Shown in pieces: positions 13,591 to 26,800 of a DNA stretch of 64,000 nt. The notes under the pieces are model-generated. The model did not search any database. It was not told the origin of the DNA and saw nothing but the letters and a program-made list of their open reading frames with translations. The stretch lies in NCBI GenBank assembly GCA_034401795.1, contig CM067373.1, positions 44,132,914-44,196,913 of the forward strand, given 5' to 3'. Each line of letters begins with the position of its first letter. Within the stretch, counting starts at the first letter, position 1. The position numbers and the translations under genes are program-made. The stretch comes from Chaetoderma sp. LZ-2023a (Eukaryota > Mollusca > Caudofoveata > Chaetodermatida > Chaetodermatidae).

Positions 13591-14805
13591 CTCCGAAAAC
13601 GCCGCATAATACCCCGCCATGATGACAAACCAATGAATGAGAGCTATCAGAAAATATTTATTTCTTTCTCACACCCATCAGACCAGTCATCCTTATGAAG
13701 TGTCAAAACGATCAGTTAAACGGTCAAGGAGGTATCATTTGGACACCAATTTTCAAGATGGCTGCCGCTGACTGGCAGCCATATTAGATTTTGGATTATC
13801 ATAAATTTTGATAAGTTTCTTCACCAGACATATTCCAATGACCGTAGGAAGTGACCTAATCAATGAAATCCAGAAACCAACTTTCAAGATGGCAGCCCAT
13901 GGCTGGCGGCCATCTTGGAGGTCGGATCATCGTCAATTTTGATAGGTTTCTTCTCCACACCTAGTCAAACCATCCTATGAAGTGTCAAAGGGAGCCGATA
14001 AACGGTAACAGAGTTATCATTTGGAAACCAATTTTCAAGACAGCCACTGGTGGCTGGCAGCCATCTTGGAGTTCGTATCATTGTCAATCTCGATAGGTTT
14101 CTTCCACAGAGGTAGTCGAACCACCCTATGAAATTTCAAAGCGATCCGATAAACGATAACGGAATTATGATCTGGAAAACCAATTTTCAAGATGGCCACT
14201 GGTGGCCATCTTGGATTTTGGATCATTGTCGATTTCGATAGGTTTCTTCCTCAGACCTAGTCCAACCACTCTATGAAGTTTTAAAGCGATCCGATAAACG
14301 GTAACAGAGTTATCATCCGGAACCCAATTTTCCGGATGGCCGCCTGTGGCTGGCGGCCATCTTGGATTTCGGATCATTATCGATTTCGATAGGTTTCTTC
14401 TGCAGGGCTAGTCCAACCACTCTATGAAGTTTCAAAGCGATCCGATAAACGGTAACAGAGTTTTCATCCGGAAACCAATTTTCAAGATGGCTGCCTGTGG
14501 CTGGCGGCGCCATCTTGGATTTTGGATCATCATTGATTTCGAGAGGTTTCTTCCGCAGACCTAGTCCAACCACTCTATGAAGTTTCAAAGCGATCCGATA
14601 AATGGTAACAGAGTTATCATCCGGAAACCAATTTTCAAGATGGTCACCGGTGGCTGGCGGCCATCTTGGATTTTGGATCATCATCGATTTCGATAGGTTT
14701 CTTCCCAAGACCTAGTCCAACCACCCTATGAAGTCTCAATGCGATCCAACAAACAGTAACGGAGTTATCATCCGGAACCCACTCTGCCGCCCGCATGCCC
14801 GATAT

Positions 14806-14854
<49 letters not shown>

Positions 14855-17800
14855 GCTAAGGCAATGGTACATATTACTGTTTCAAGATGAGTGATTGTGC
14901 AGAGTGATCTGACATAATAATACTAATAGTATTAGTATAAACTTGGAGACTTTTTAAGAATCCATGTGTTTTGGAAGCCATATTGGATTTTGGATCTTCT
15001 ACGATTTCAAGAATACAAACATAAGGCTCCATTAAAATTGCAGTGTTCGAATACACCATAGCAGAATGGAGGAATCCAGTTTTAGTTTTTTTCCACACAT
15101 CGCTAGATACACTCCTAGATACGCACACACCTTTCCCATGTTGGAATCAATCGATCCCTGCACTCTCTGAATCTCAATTTCCAGAAAACTATATAGGTGT
15201 GACAGAGTAAATTGTGTCATTCATGATGTAATTGATTATGACGTCAGCCTACATGTGACGTACCGTATTTTGCCTAATTGAAGGCTATCTTCTAATAGAA
15301 GCCCACCCCCTAACTTTGACATATGAGCTCCAATAATTTCTTAGCAGTTTCAAAATAGCAAAACTCTGTATTAGAAGCCCACCCCCTAACTCAGCAGATT
15401 GTATATGAAAATTTTTTTTTAAGAGCAAATTTGTAAGAATAGCGTGTATAATAATAACAATCGTGTCACAGGGTGTGTCAACTTTACACCGATCTCTGCC
15501 CCGATACATTTCCACTCCCTGCTCCCCCACCCCTAGAAGTCAATACAGGCCTCGGACTTGTAGATCTCGGCCACCTATTAGATTAATACTAATAGTAGGC
15601 TACGTATGTTCAAGATATAATAAAGTTTATTCCACACTTTTGTAGTCAAAATGCATGTAAAACAGTCTTGGCGTGATTAAATAACTTCCTTACAAATATA
15701 TGTATTGCGCATTAATTTTGTAACGCCAATCAACATTAAATGATCCAAAACGGAATTAAGACAAACAACAAAAATTGCTAGAAAGCCAGAGAATTAAAAT
15801 GAGATAGCTGGCTTCTTATGTTGGCGAGCCAGCGGCCCTTTTGGGATTGGAGGCGCTGTGTTCTCGCGAGATCTTATACGCTAACAGGAGTTTCCAACGG
15901 GTACCTGTTATTCAGATCCGCGCCGTGTCCTTGCGAGATCTTATACGCTAACGGGAGTTTATCAAATGGGTACCCATTATTCAGATCAGTATAATACTCA
16001 GTTCCTATCACGCAATGATAATATATAGAAATTTCCGAGTTCCCAGTCCACGAGTTCAGAATATTTATATCTGCATACTCGCTCTAAAATAAACTCTTCT
16101 GAGATTGGAGGCGAATCACACGATTTATATTTTTTCGTGACATTTTATACCAAATTGTGGCTTAATTTTGATGTCATAAACGACCGTTATTAAAGGATAC
16201 ACAATATTTAGGCACTCAAATTAAATAATTTCACTTCCCCGGTGATGTTTTGAGGTATACATTAAACATAGGCGCAAGGCGGGTGGAATTTTTACGGGAG
16301 AAAATGCGTCCAATTTTCGTTATATCAGTTTTAGAACTTTTTTGGGAAACTAATATAAGCCCACCCCCTTTCTCAGAGATGCTGGGTTGGAAATTTAACA
16401 GCTCTTGTCCTAATAGAAGCCTAGGCTTCAATTAGGCGAAATACACTAGTTGATTATGAAGTCATACGACTGACTGAAAAACGTATTTCCAAGATACATG
16501 TAGATAGACTATTATCATCAATTTTTATATGTAAGGTTCCTTCCCTAGACATAGTCCATGGACGTATCAATTTTACGGGATATATGGCATATTTAATCGG
16601 GAGTGGGTAATAATGCAATGATAATTATAAGATATCTTGCTCACAATATTGAGCTGATGGTTAGATGGATGTATTAACCTGGACGTGTTAGAACATACAG
16701 TGAAGGTGCAGAAATATCACACACATAACCCTTTAACGCTCGCAAACCTGAAACAAGAATTCTTTATGATGTACAGAATATTCTCTGGAATATTTTGAAA
16801 CTATGGGAGCAAAAGGTTCAAGTAAAATTAGTTTCAAAACATTCAAAAGCCTTCCCGTATACATGTTTTGAAATTGAGACATTGAAATTTTAAGGGTCAA
16901 CGGTTTAATCTGTGCTATAACCTCACCAACCAAACAAGATTATACTAACATTAACCCTTTAATGGTCATGCCGGACAAAACCGGCCTCTGTTATGCTCTT
17001 GTGGCATGTCCATTTACAGGCCACGAGAATACAATTTTTGTAAATTTACCATTGGAATGACTGGCTCGATAACCGAGCCAGTCATTCCAGTGATAAATTA
17101 AAAAAATTGTATTCTCTTAGCCTGTAAATTGACATTTAATAGGTAATTATTAAATTTTCTTTTTACCAAATTTGACCATTAAAGGGTTAATAAGCCTGTA
17201 TTGCTTGTGAGTGAAACAAGTTGTTATGCATCAATTCGTGGATTAGTTAAGCACCGCCCACATTGTATGAATATTTATACATACACATGTTATACAATGA
17301 TACAATGACAGTTAAACGTAGTTACACACATTATACAGAGAATAAAACAGGAATGAACAAGAGCAAGCAAAAATAGGTCTTTTTGTCACATGGCAAATTT
17401 TCCCCCAATTTTTCGGATGTTCCAGAACTCTTGAATCACAAGCAAAGTTGTAAGATCCTAGTAGAGCCAAATCAGACTAGTTTCCGAGACATCCATAGAT
17501 TTATAATTTGATCCGAACGAGATACAAGGTTTTATGTGGATCACAGCCAAAATCCATAAATCCTCTATCAAAATCAGATTAGTATTTCTTTAGAAACCAA
17601 ACCAGACACACAGACTTAGATAAAGAGATGGATGGATGAATGGACACACATGCACACACCGACCTGAATGCAATACCTTCTCGTTATGTGGAAGGGGTAA
17701 AAATCATATTTATGTACTGAAATCTTGTATAGAGAAAAACATAGCATTCTAACTATGCCAGACTTTTATGTTTTATGACACATTTGATTAAGACATCAAT

Positions 17801-20800
17801 TAACCTTTTAACACAAATATCGAGGGTTATCGAGCCAGTCATTCCAGTGGTAAATTTTCAAAAATAGTCTTCTCTTGGTCTGCAAATGGAAATTTCTCAA
17901 GACTGCTGCAGAAGCACCTTTTGGCTGATATGAGTGTTAAAGGGTTAACAAGCGATATCCTTTAATTACGGTCACTTGAAATTCATGCTTGAGTGACAGT
18001 TTGGATGTGTGAATAGCGAATCAGAGTATGCACAATGATGAGTGTATAGACATAAAAATCAAGACATGAAACAAACCTAATAATACGATAACCAATAAAC
18101 TGTAGAAATTTTAGCAGCTCAGTGGAGTGATTACGATCTTTCAGTTTCTCACGTTCAGTCAGAATGTCGTATGGCACAAGTTGAGGATGTACGCCGCCAC
18201 CTGAAAAAACAACAAGTAGAACATTGCACAGCAAATATTAATGCTTAACCTTTTAAGGGTTAAATTTGGTTTAGAAAATCTAAAATATTTACCTATTGAA
18301 TCTCCATTTGCAGGTCAGAAGAACTATTTTTGAAAATTTACCACTGGCATGACTGGTTCGGTAATTAAAACCAAGAGCTCTGCGAACAGTGCATAATACC
18401 CTGCCATCAAGACAAATCAATGAATGAGCTATCAGAAAATAGCGATTTCTTCCTTAGACCTAGACCAGTCATCCCAGGAAGTTTCAAAGTGATCCACTAA
18501 ACGGTCATGGAGTTATCGGCCGGAAACTAATTTTCAAGATGGTCGCCGGTGGCTGTCTGTCATATCGGGTTTCGTAGCATCATCAATTTCCATAGGTTTC
18601 TTCCGTATACTTAGTCCAACCACCCTATGAAGTTTCAAAGCGATCCGATAAACTGTAACAGAGTTATCATGCAGGAAACCAATTTTCAAGATGGCCACCA
18701 GTGGCTGGCGGCTATCTTGAATTTCGGATCATCAGCACTTTTGATAGACTTATTCCCCCTACCTAGTCCAACCACTCTATCAAGTTTCAAAGAATTCCGA
18801 TAAATTGTAGCAGAGTTATCGTGCGGAAACCAATTTTCAAAATGGCCACCGGTTGCTGGCGGCCATTTTGGATTTCGGATCATTGTCGATTTCGATACGT
18901 TTCTTCCCCAGTCCTAGTCCAACCACCCTATGAAGTTTCAATGAGATCCGATAAATGGTAACAGAGTTATCATCCGGAAACCAATTTTCAAGATGGTCGA
19001 CGGTGGCTGGCAGCCCAGGGAATATTTTGAGCGGTTGCTACACATTTACAACTTCGCTTAGCTATTTGCTGCGATACATAATTTTGATGTAAAATTCAGT
19101 CAATTCACTTAATTTTGAAATACTTTTGATAAAAAGGCGCTAAAAGATTGTCAAATTTAGTAAGGAAGCAAGATGCGCATGCGTCGGAGGCTGATTTCCG
19201 ATATAGCCCATAGACATATATAACTATAGAGCGCATATCTTCATACCTTCCTTCACTATGGGACAAATGACCGCTGGTGAAGCGAGTTCAGTAAGCGCTC
19301 TATAGATCAAAATTCTAAAAGCTAGCGATGCGCGCATGCGCTAGCGGCTTCCTTCTTCCGGTATAATAATAAACTGTTACAGACTTCAGTTTTGAGTTTG
19401 GACACCAGTCGGAAACTCGCAATATGTATCATGGGGTATTCACGGTCATCGACATATTGCTCGTAACAGACTCTCTTGTAAATCTAAATTCTCATATAGG
19501 GGGGTATGGCTATTGACCATTGCCTCGTCATTAGTTAGCGTTATGATAAACTTTAAAAATACAAGTTTATCTAGGCCGATTCTGGTCGATTTAGACAATG
19601 TTTGTCTCGGAAACTGAGTTATATCATCGCGTATGCTAAACTCATGTTAGTGCATCCCCAAATCAAGGCCGACAGTATAGTTAGCCATACTACGGCGGCG
19701 TATCGCACTTGATTCGCGTAAGCGACAGAATTAGAATGGCATGTCGCCAAGATCGACGCATGCGCGAGTGTTCTCGAGTACTCTTCTCCAAAGTCGGGAA
19801 CATACTTTCTTGCAAGATTATTGGTTAATAAATATAACTATATAGAGAGCAACCAATGAATCGCAAGGAAACTACCGACGGTAAAGAAAATAAACAATGT
19901 TTTACGCGGTAATTTTAAGAATGATGTAGTAGTATATATATAGTATTCGTAGTAAAACTAGTAACACGTGAGCCGATTGATACACGCTGATCACAGTAAA
20001 ACATTTTATCATTCACTATTTAAGCCAGAGAAAACAAACATTAGTAATTTTTAAATAAAAATTGTTAACTCTCAACTGAAGTCATAGTATCGCAGAAACT
20101 CAATTTCATCTTAATACAGCAGCTGTTGAATATGTTGCAAGTTTTTAAGGGGAACCTGTTGCTCGCAGCTGCCATAGCCTGCAACAGCTTCCAGTTAAGC
20201 ACTAACACTATTCAGCCTCAATACATTGTATTGAATTACTTTGTTTAGCCTACCAGTTCAAAGGGATATGTGATGTAGGTTGGTAAGTTACAAAATATAT
20301 GTTAACCCTAGTAAATGAAATCACAGTATTCATAGGAGGTACATTAATGATTTTTTTGAAAATAATTTGACTGGGATGTGTTGCTGCCTTAAGCAGCAAC
20401 AGCTTTCAATCAATGTAATTGCCAAATCTGCCAATACGTATTATTTTAGGTTTCCTATACTCCCCTGACCTTGGCCAGAGCCAGTACATGCATATTCTGA
20501 ATCTGACATATGTTATACATATGTTATGTATTCCATAGGGAAAACGTTTTGCGAAATCGGAAAATTATGCTTTTCGGTTGTTTTCGTATTCACTTGCTCA
20601 TAGCGTGTGTAGACGAAAAAAGCTGATTTTGATCATGCAAACATGTTTTAAAAGCTTCCCTTGGAACACCAACCAGTTTCAACACAGTTTGTTTGCTATG
20701 CTATGAACTGCTATGCATTATTCGATTTGTTTAGCAGTGACTGCTACACAATTTTTTCCAACAAAATATACCCTGCATCCATATTGGATTTTGTCGATTT

Positions 20801-23800
20801 CGATAAGTTTCTCCACCACCCCCCCCCCCCCACCCCTTAGTCCAAACACTCGAAGTTTCAAAGCGATTCGATAAACGGTAATGGAGTTATCATCCGGAAA
20901 CCAATTTTCAAGATGGCCGCCATCTTGGATTTCTGATCATTGTCGATTTCGATAGGTTTCTTCCCCAGACCTAGTCCAACCACCCTATGGAGTTTCAATG
21001 CGATCCGACAAACGGTAAATAATTATACCATGCCAAACCTTTTGGCAGGATATAAAAATTTGTGAAAGTTTGAAAAGGTTTGCATTCCCTGTTTAAGTGA
21101 AAGTACCATTATCTTTGTCAAACAATATGCAGCACACAACAGCAGATGTGAATGATCGATACATACCTATCCTCTCTAACTCCAATTTCTTCTTTTTACC
21201 CCAAACTGCATGACCATTTTCAGCTACTTTCTCAGCCAGCTGCAGTGTCTCTCGAGCGAGTGTGGTATTCCGCAGATCATATGGACGAGGACTGTAGCCA
21301 TGGTCAGACTAAAGAGAAAGGAAAAGGGTCATGACGACATGATGTAATACTTTATAAAAATTGAGCAAAACGTATGCACTGGCTATAGAGCTTAACCGTT
21401 TTACCACCAAATCCTTGAAAATGTATATTCTTTACGAAATAATACCTATTCTGTTAAATATTTTGAAATTAATTTGACTGGAAGCTATTGCTGTCTAAGA
21501 CACAAACGCTTTCAAGTTAGATTAATTTTTAAATATTCAATAGTTCCCCTATACGGATGCTATGAAAATGAGATTTGTGGAATTCACCGATGAAAGGGTT
21601 AATCAAATTATGACTCATAACAAATTCATACAATGTGAAAATGCAGTCTGTTGTCGATACATGTTCCATGTACATGTATATAAATAATTGACCATGACTA
21701 TCTTCTTCAATTAAATTCGATGAGTACGCTTACTACAAACAAACTTGACTTTAATTATGATACCTTAATAAATCTACATAATGTAAATGACGTCTAATCA
21801 GGTCTACAAAACTTTGTTATATAGTCAGCAGTTCTGTAGAAGAGAGCATTTTTTGTGAAAGCTAAATCGTCCAAGGTAACTATCGTATACATGGACTAAT
21901 CTGAACTATGTTAAAATGCAGGTGATCTGATATGGCCATCAAACAGACCTTTCCAGTTTTAGATATGTCCCACCAATCACCAACCACACTTCGCCATGTT
22001 GGGATGGATTGGTCCCCGAATGCGCTAACTATCAATTTCCTAAAAACTATACAGCTAAGTTGTTGAATATTTTGTAACTAATTTGACTATGGCAGCAACA
22101 GTGCCCAGTAAAATTAGTTTCAAAATATTCAACAGACTATTTATTAAATAGTAGACATACAATTCGTACAACAAAGCAGAGTCTGTCTTAAAATATGCGT
22201 TCTTGACATACTTATCCCCGTCATTCATGACATCATTGATTGTGATGTCATTCTATACCTCACGTAGTTGATCATGATGTCATATGATGGATGGATACAA
22301 TGGAAATGTACATTGCTTTGCCCATCTGATGTTCACGTGAGTAGGATCAATGATGTTTAATCTCTTGCCAAATCTAAGCAAACACCTCTGCGTCATCATT
22401 GGACACCGCAAACACCTCTGCATCATCACTCGTCATCGCAAACACCTCTGCATCATCACTGGCCACCGCAAACACCTCTGCATCATCACTGGCCACCGCA
22501 AACACCCCTGCATCATCACCGGCCACCCCAAACACCTCTACATCATCACTGGCCACCGCAAACACCTCTGCATCATCACCGGCCACCGCAAACACCCCTG
22601 CATCATCACTGGCCACCCCAAACACCTCTGCATCATCAGCGGACACCGCAAACACCTCTGCATCATCACCGGACACCGCAAACACCTTGCATCATCACTG
22701 GCCACCGCAAACATCTCTGCACCATCACTGGCCACCAATGGCCCGACAGCATAATTTCCAATGATGCACTATGCAAGACATGTAATACATCGCCTCTGTT
22801 CGTAAGTCACCCAGCAAAGATTGTCCATATTTGATCATGTACTACGGATGCCCGAAGACACCAGCAGAGATTGCCAGCAAATATAAAGCCATGAGAGGAC
22901 GTCATTGCATAATTCTGTTACGCGTGCTGCGACGTGACCTCAAGAAAGCAGGACTCAGTAAACTCAGATAAAGAATCGACCTGAGGAAGCGAGACTTTAG
23001 CTGAGGACAAAACACAGTGGACAAATGCGAAGGACTGATTGCCGCTGTGGGATGTTTTTACTACTACAGCTGTAGAATACAGTAATCATACATACACACT
23101 AAATATAAACTATATCTAACTGACCATCAAACATCGGCCAATTGAATTACGCATGGCTATTAAGACTGTGTAAGAAATGAACAATAATTGGATTAGATGA
23201 TGACTGCCAAAATATTAAAGTTACCATCAAGCAATTAATCAATGTAGTCATGTTCGTGTTATTCTCCTACCTGGACCTTGGAGCTACGTCTCTTTGTGTT
23301 GTCACTGGACGGAGCTGCGTGGCGTGACTGATCCTGATCTAAGGTCCATCCCCATGCAGTGATCGCTTTTAAGGACTCACGAGTGGGTTCCATGTACTTC
23401 TGTTTCTCCTATTTATTGGGATAATAACAAGAACGACAATCAGAGATTGCTAAACGTATGTCCCCACCCCCCCCATTCCACCAAGCACAACCTCCCACCC
23501 AAGATTGGTCACAGTGACCTAGACCGTTGACACCAAAATCAATAGGGTTCTTCGAACCACCAAGGACAACCTCCCACCCAAGATTAGTAATGATCCCTTC
23601 AATCAAACTCAAGTTACCATCCGGAAACGCAATATTACGTCATTAATTAGGTGACCATGACCGTGACCCCAAAATTGATAGGGTTCTTCGGACCACCAAG
23701 GAAAAAGTTCCCATGCCGGAATGGTAGCAATCACTTCAATAGAACTCATTATCATCCTGAAACGCACTAGTATGTTATTAATTAGGTCACAGTGACCTTG

Positions 23801-26800
23801 AACGTAGACTGTTTGACGCCAAAATCCTACACGCTCCCACGCCAGATTGGTTAGGATCCCATCAATAGAACTTGAGTTATTATCCAGAAACGCAATATCA
23901 CATAATTAATTAGGTAACAGTGACCTTGACCGTAGACTGTTTGACGCCAAAATCGATAGAGTGTTTTGGACCATTAAGGACACGCTCCCATGCCAGATTG
24001 GTTAGGGTCCCCTCAATAGAACTTGAGTTATTATCCGGAAATTAAAGCCCGAACTAACAGAAGGATGGACGTACAAAGCAAACGCTATACAGCCCTCATA
24101 TATTTATATAGGTGGCATAATCAAAATTATCACAATTCATTTCAATAGTGATCTGTCGCATTCATATATTCCCAACCCAATTATTGCAGAAATTAATCAT
24201 GATGCTTTTATAAGCGAATCTCTTGTAAACACTGACCAAACAATACTGGGATACAAGGGACCTTTCCAGTTTTAGCTATGCCCCACGCATCCCTAGTTAA
24301 GTTCCACCCACACTTTTCCCGCGTTGGGATCGTTGAATCCCCAAATACCCTGACTATCAATTCCAGAAAACTATACAGGTAAGCTGTTGCCTATGGCATC
24401 AACAGCGATCAGACAAATTAATTTCAAAATATTCAACAGAATGTTTATTAAATGGTAGACATACAATTCATATAACAACGCTTAGCCCATCTTCAGTTAT
24501 GCATTCGTGACATACTTATATGCGTCATTCATGACATCTTGGATTATGACATCATCCTACATGTAACGTAGTTGATTATGTCATAATATGATGGATAAAC
24601 TGGAAAGGTCCATTAAGCAAGCTAACTAACAAGGGTGTGTAATCTGAAAATAAACATTTACTTACAGTTGTAGACATCTTCACAACATTAACCAGAAAGA
24701 ATGTCACTATTTTACAGCACTTACCCGCTCTGAGAGGAGATGTGGGTCACTATTTTACAGCACTTACCCTCTCTAACAGATGAGTCACTATTTTACAGAC
24801 TTACCCTCTCTGAGAGCAGATGGTATGGTTTCAAGTTATGATGTCGCTTCTTGTCATCATCGTACGTACTACCGTATGTAAAGCCAGTATCGATCTGTAA
24901 ATGCAATTCACATTACGAATTAGAAAACACAGATATATAGCACAAATATTAACAATGTCCAATGAGAAAGAATGTTAGGCCATTCAGTAAGTTGTCTAAC
25001 ACAAACTAATGTTCAAACAGATAATGAACAAGAGCTCCGCAAACGGCGCATAACACCCGCCCTGACGACAAACCAATGAGAGCTTTCAGAAAATAGCGAT
25101 TTCTTCCTCACATCTATACCTGTCATCCTATGTCTTCATGGAGTTATTCGGGAATGTAGATGGACCTTTATCTGGCATTGACTTCTCTCTTATAAAAACA
25201 GAACCAGTCATCCTATGATGCTTCAAATGAAATCGATAAATAGTAATAGAGTTATTATGCGGAAACCAATTTTCAAGATGGCCGACAGTGGCTGGCGGCT
25301 ATCTTGGATTTCGGATCAGCATCAATTTCGATAGCCTTCTTCCCCAGGTCTAGTCCAACCACCCTATGAAGTTTCAAAGCAATCCGATATGCGGTAACAG
25401 AGTTATCGTCTGGAAACCAATTTTCAAGATGGCCGACGGTGGCTGGCGGCTATCTTGGCTTTCGGATCATCATCAATTTCGATAGGTTTCTTCCCCTGAC
25501 CTAGTCCAATCACCTTATGAACCTTCAGTGACCCGATAAATGGTAACAGAGTTATCATCCGGAAACCAATTTTTAAGATGGCCTCTGGTGGCTGGTGGCC
25601 ATCTTGGATTTCAGGTCATTGTCGATTGCGATATGTTTCTTCCCAAGACCTAGTCCAATAAACCTATGAAGTTTCAAACCAATATGACAAATGAGTCGAG
25701 TTATTGTCCGGAAAGCACTCTGTCGCCTGCACACCCGCCCGGACAGAGCCATTACATAATAACCCAACAAATTTTTTGGCAGGGTATAAAAAGTAAGCTG
25801 ATAATAATTATTATTCATAAAATTCACATACTATTTATAATAAGCCAGCTATGGCATGTATTTTACAGCATAGCAATATTCTGTTAAATATTTTAAGTAA
25901 TTCGATCAGAAGATTTTCCTACTATGGGTATTAACAGCTTTTAGTCAAATAAGTTTTTTCAAAGTATTCATCATCTGTCATGTATGGTTGTCTTATAATT
26001 GGTACACTCAGATTTCTAAACCATCCAATGAATAAATACTATAATGGGACATATCAAGCCTGACTTAAATAAACAAGTATTCTGGGAATTTTGAATCTCG
26101 TCAGTGTGCCAGTAATTTTCCGTGATCCATTGACCACAAACTCAAACCGGTTCTTCAGAACACATTTATGGCAACCTCTCAGCCAAGTTTGGTAAATATC
26201 ATTCTGGATGACCATGGATTATTGTACTGGACACAGAAATGGATATATAAATATGGTGATTACAAGTCTTGTGAGCATTGTGATATTATAGTGTGGGGTA
26301 CCTTCTTGACTGCCCAGCAATCATGGAAATGCTCTGCAAACTTGGACACCACATTCTCCATGTGCGCTGCTAGTACCACCCTGAAGAAAGAAACCAACAA
26401 AACAAACCTTAAATTGAAAATAAACTAATGAGATGATTGATAGCTTTAACCAATAAATAAATATAAGCTAGTTTGGAGAAGACCCGATTCAGCACAAAAC
26501 ACAGAGCTAGTTTTGAGAAGACCCCATCAGTACAACACAGAGCTAGTTTGGTGAAGAGCCCATCAGTACAACACATGGGGCTAGTTTAGTGAAGATCCCG
26601 TCAGTACAACACAAGGGCTAGTTTAGTGAAGATCCCGTCAGTACAACACACAGGGCTAGTTTGGTGAAGACCCCGTCAGTACAACACACGGGGCTAGTTT
26701 AGTGAAGACCCCGTCAGTACAACACATGGGGTTAGTTTAGTGAAGACCCCCGTCAGTACAACACACGGGGTTAGTTTAGTGAAGACCCCGTCAGTACAAC

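Noticed and set aside
15285..15645. Small frames on both strands near 15.4 kb
   Set aside because: They lie inside the non-coding TIR element at 15263-16446 and match no transposase motif.
21152..21334. 60-codon plus-strand frame
   Set aside because: It is the complement of RyR exon 10.
22350..22764. Open frames on both strands with 10-residue periods
   Set aside because: They come from a 30-bp minisatellite; no splice or domain support.
26168..26428. 86-codon plus-strand frame
   Set aside because: It overlaps RyR exon 7 on the other strand, whose phase and homology are convincing.
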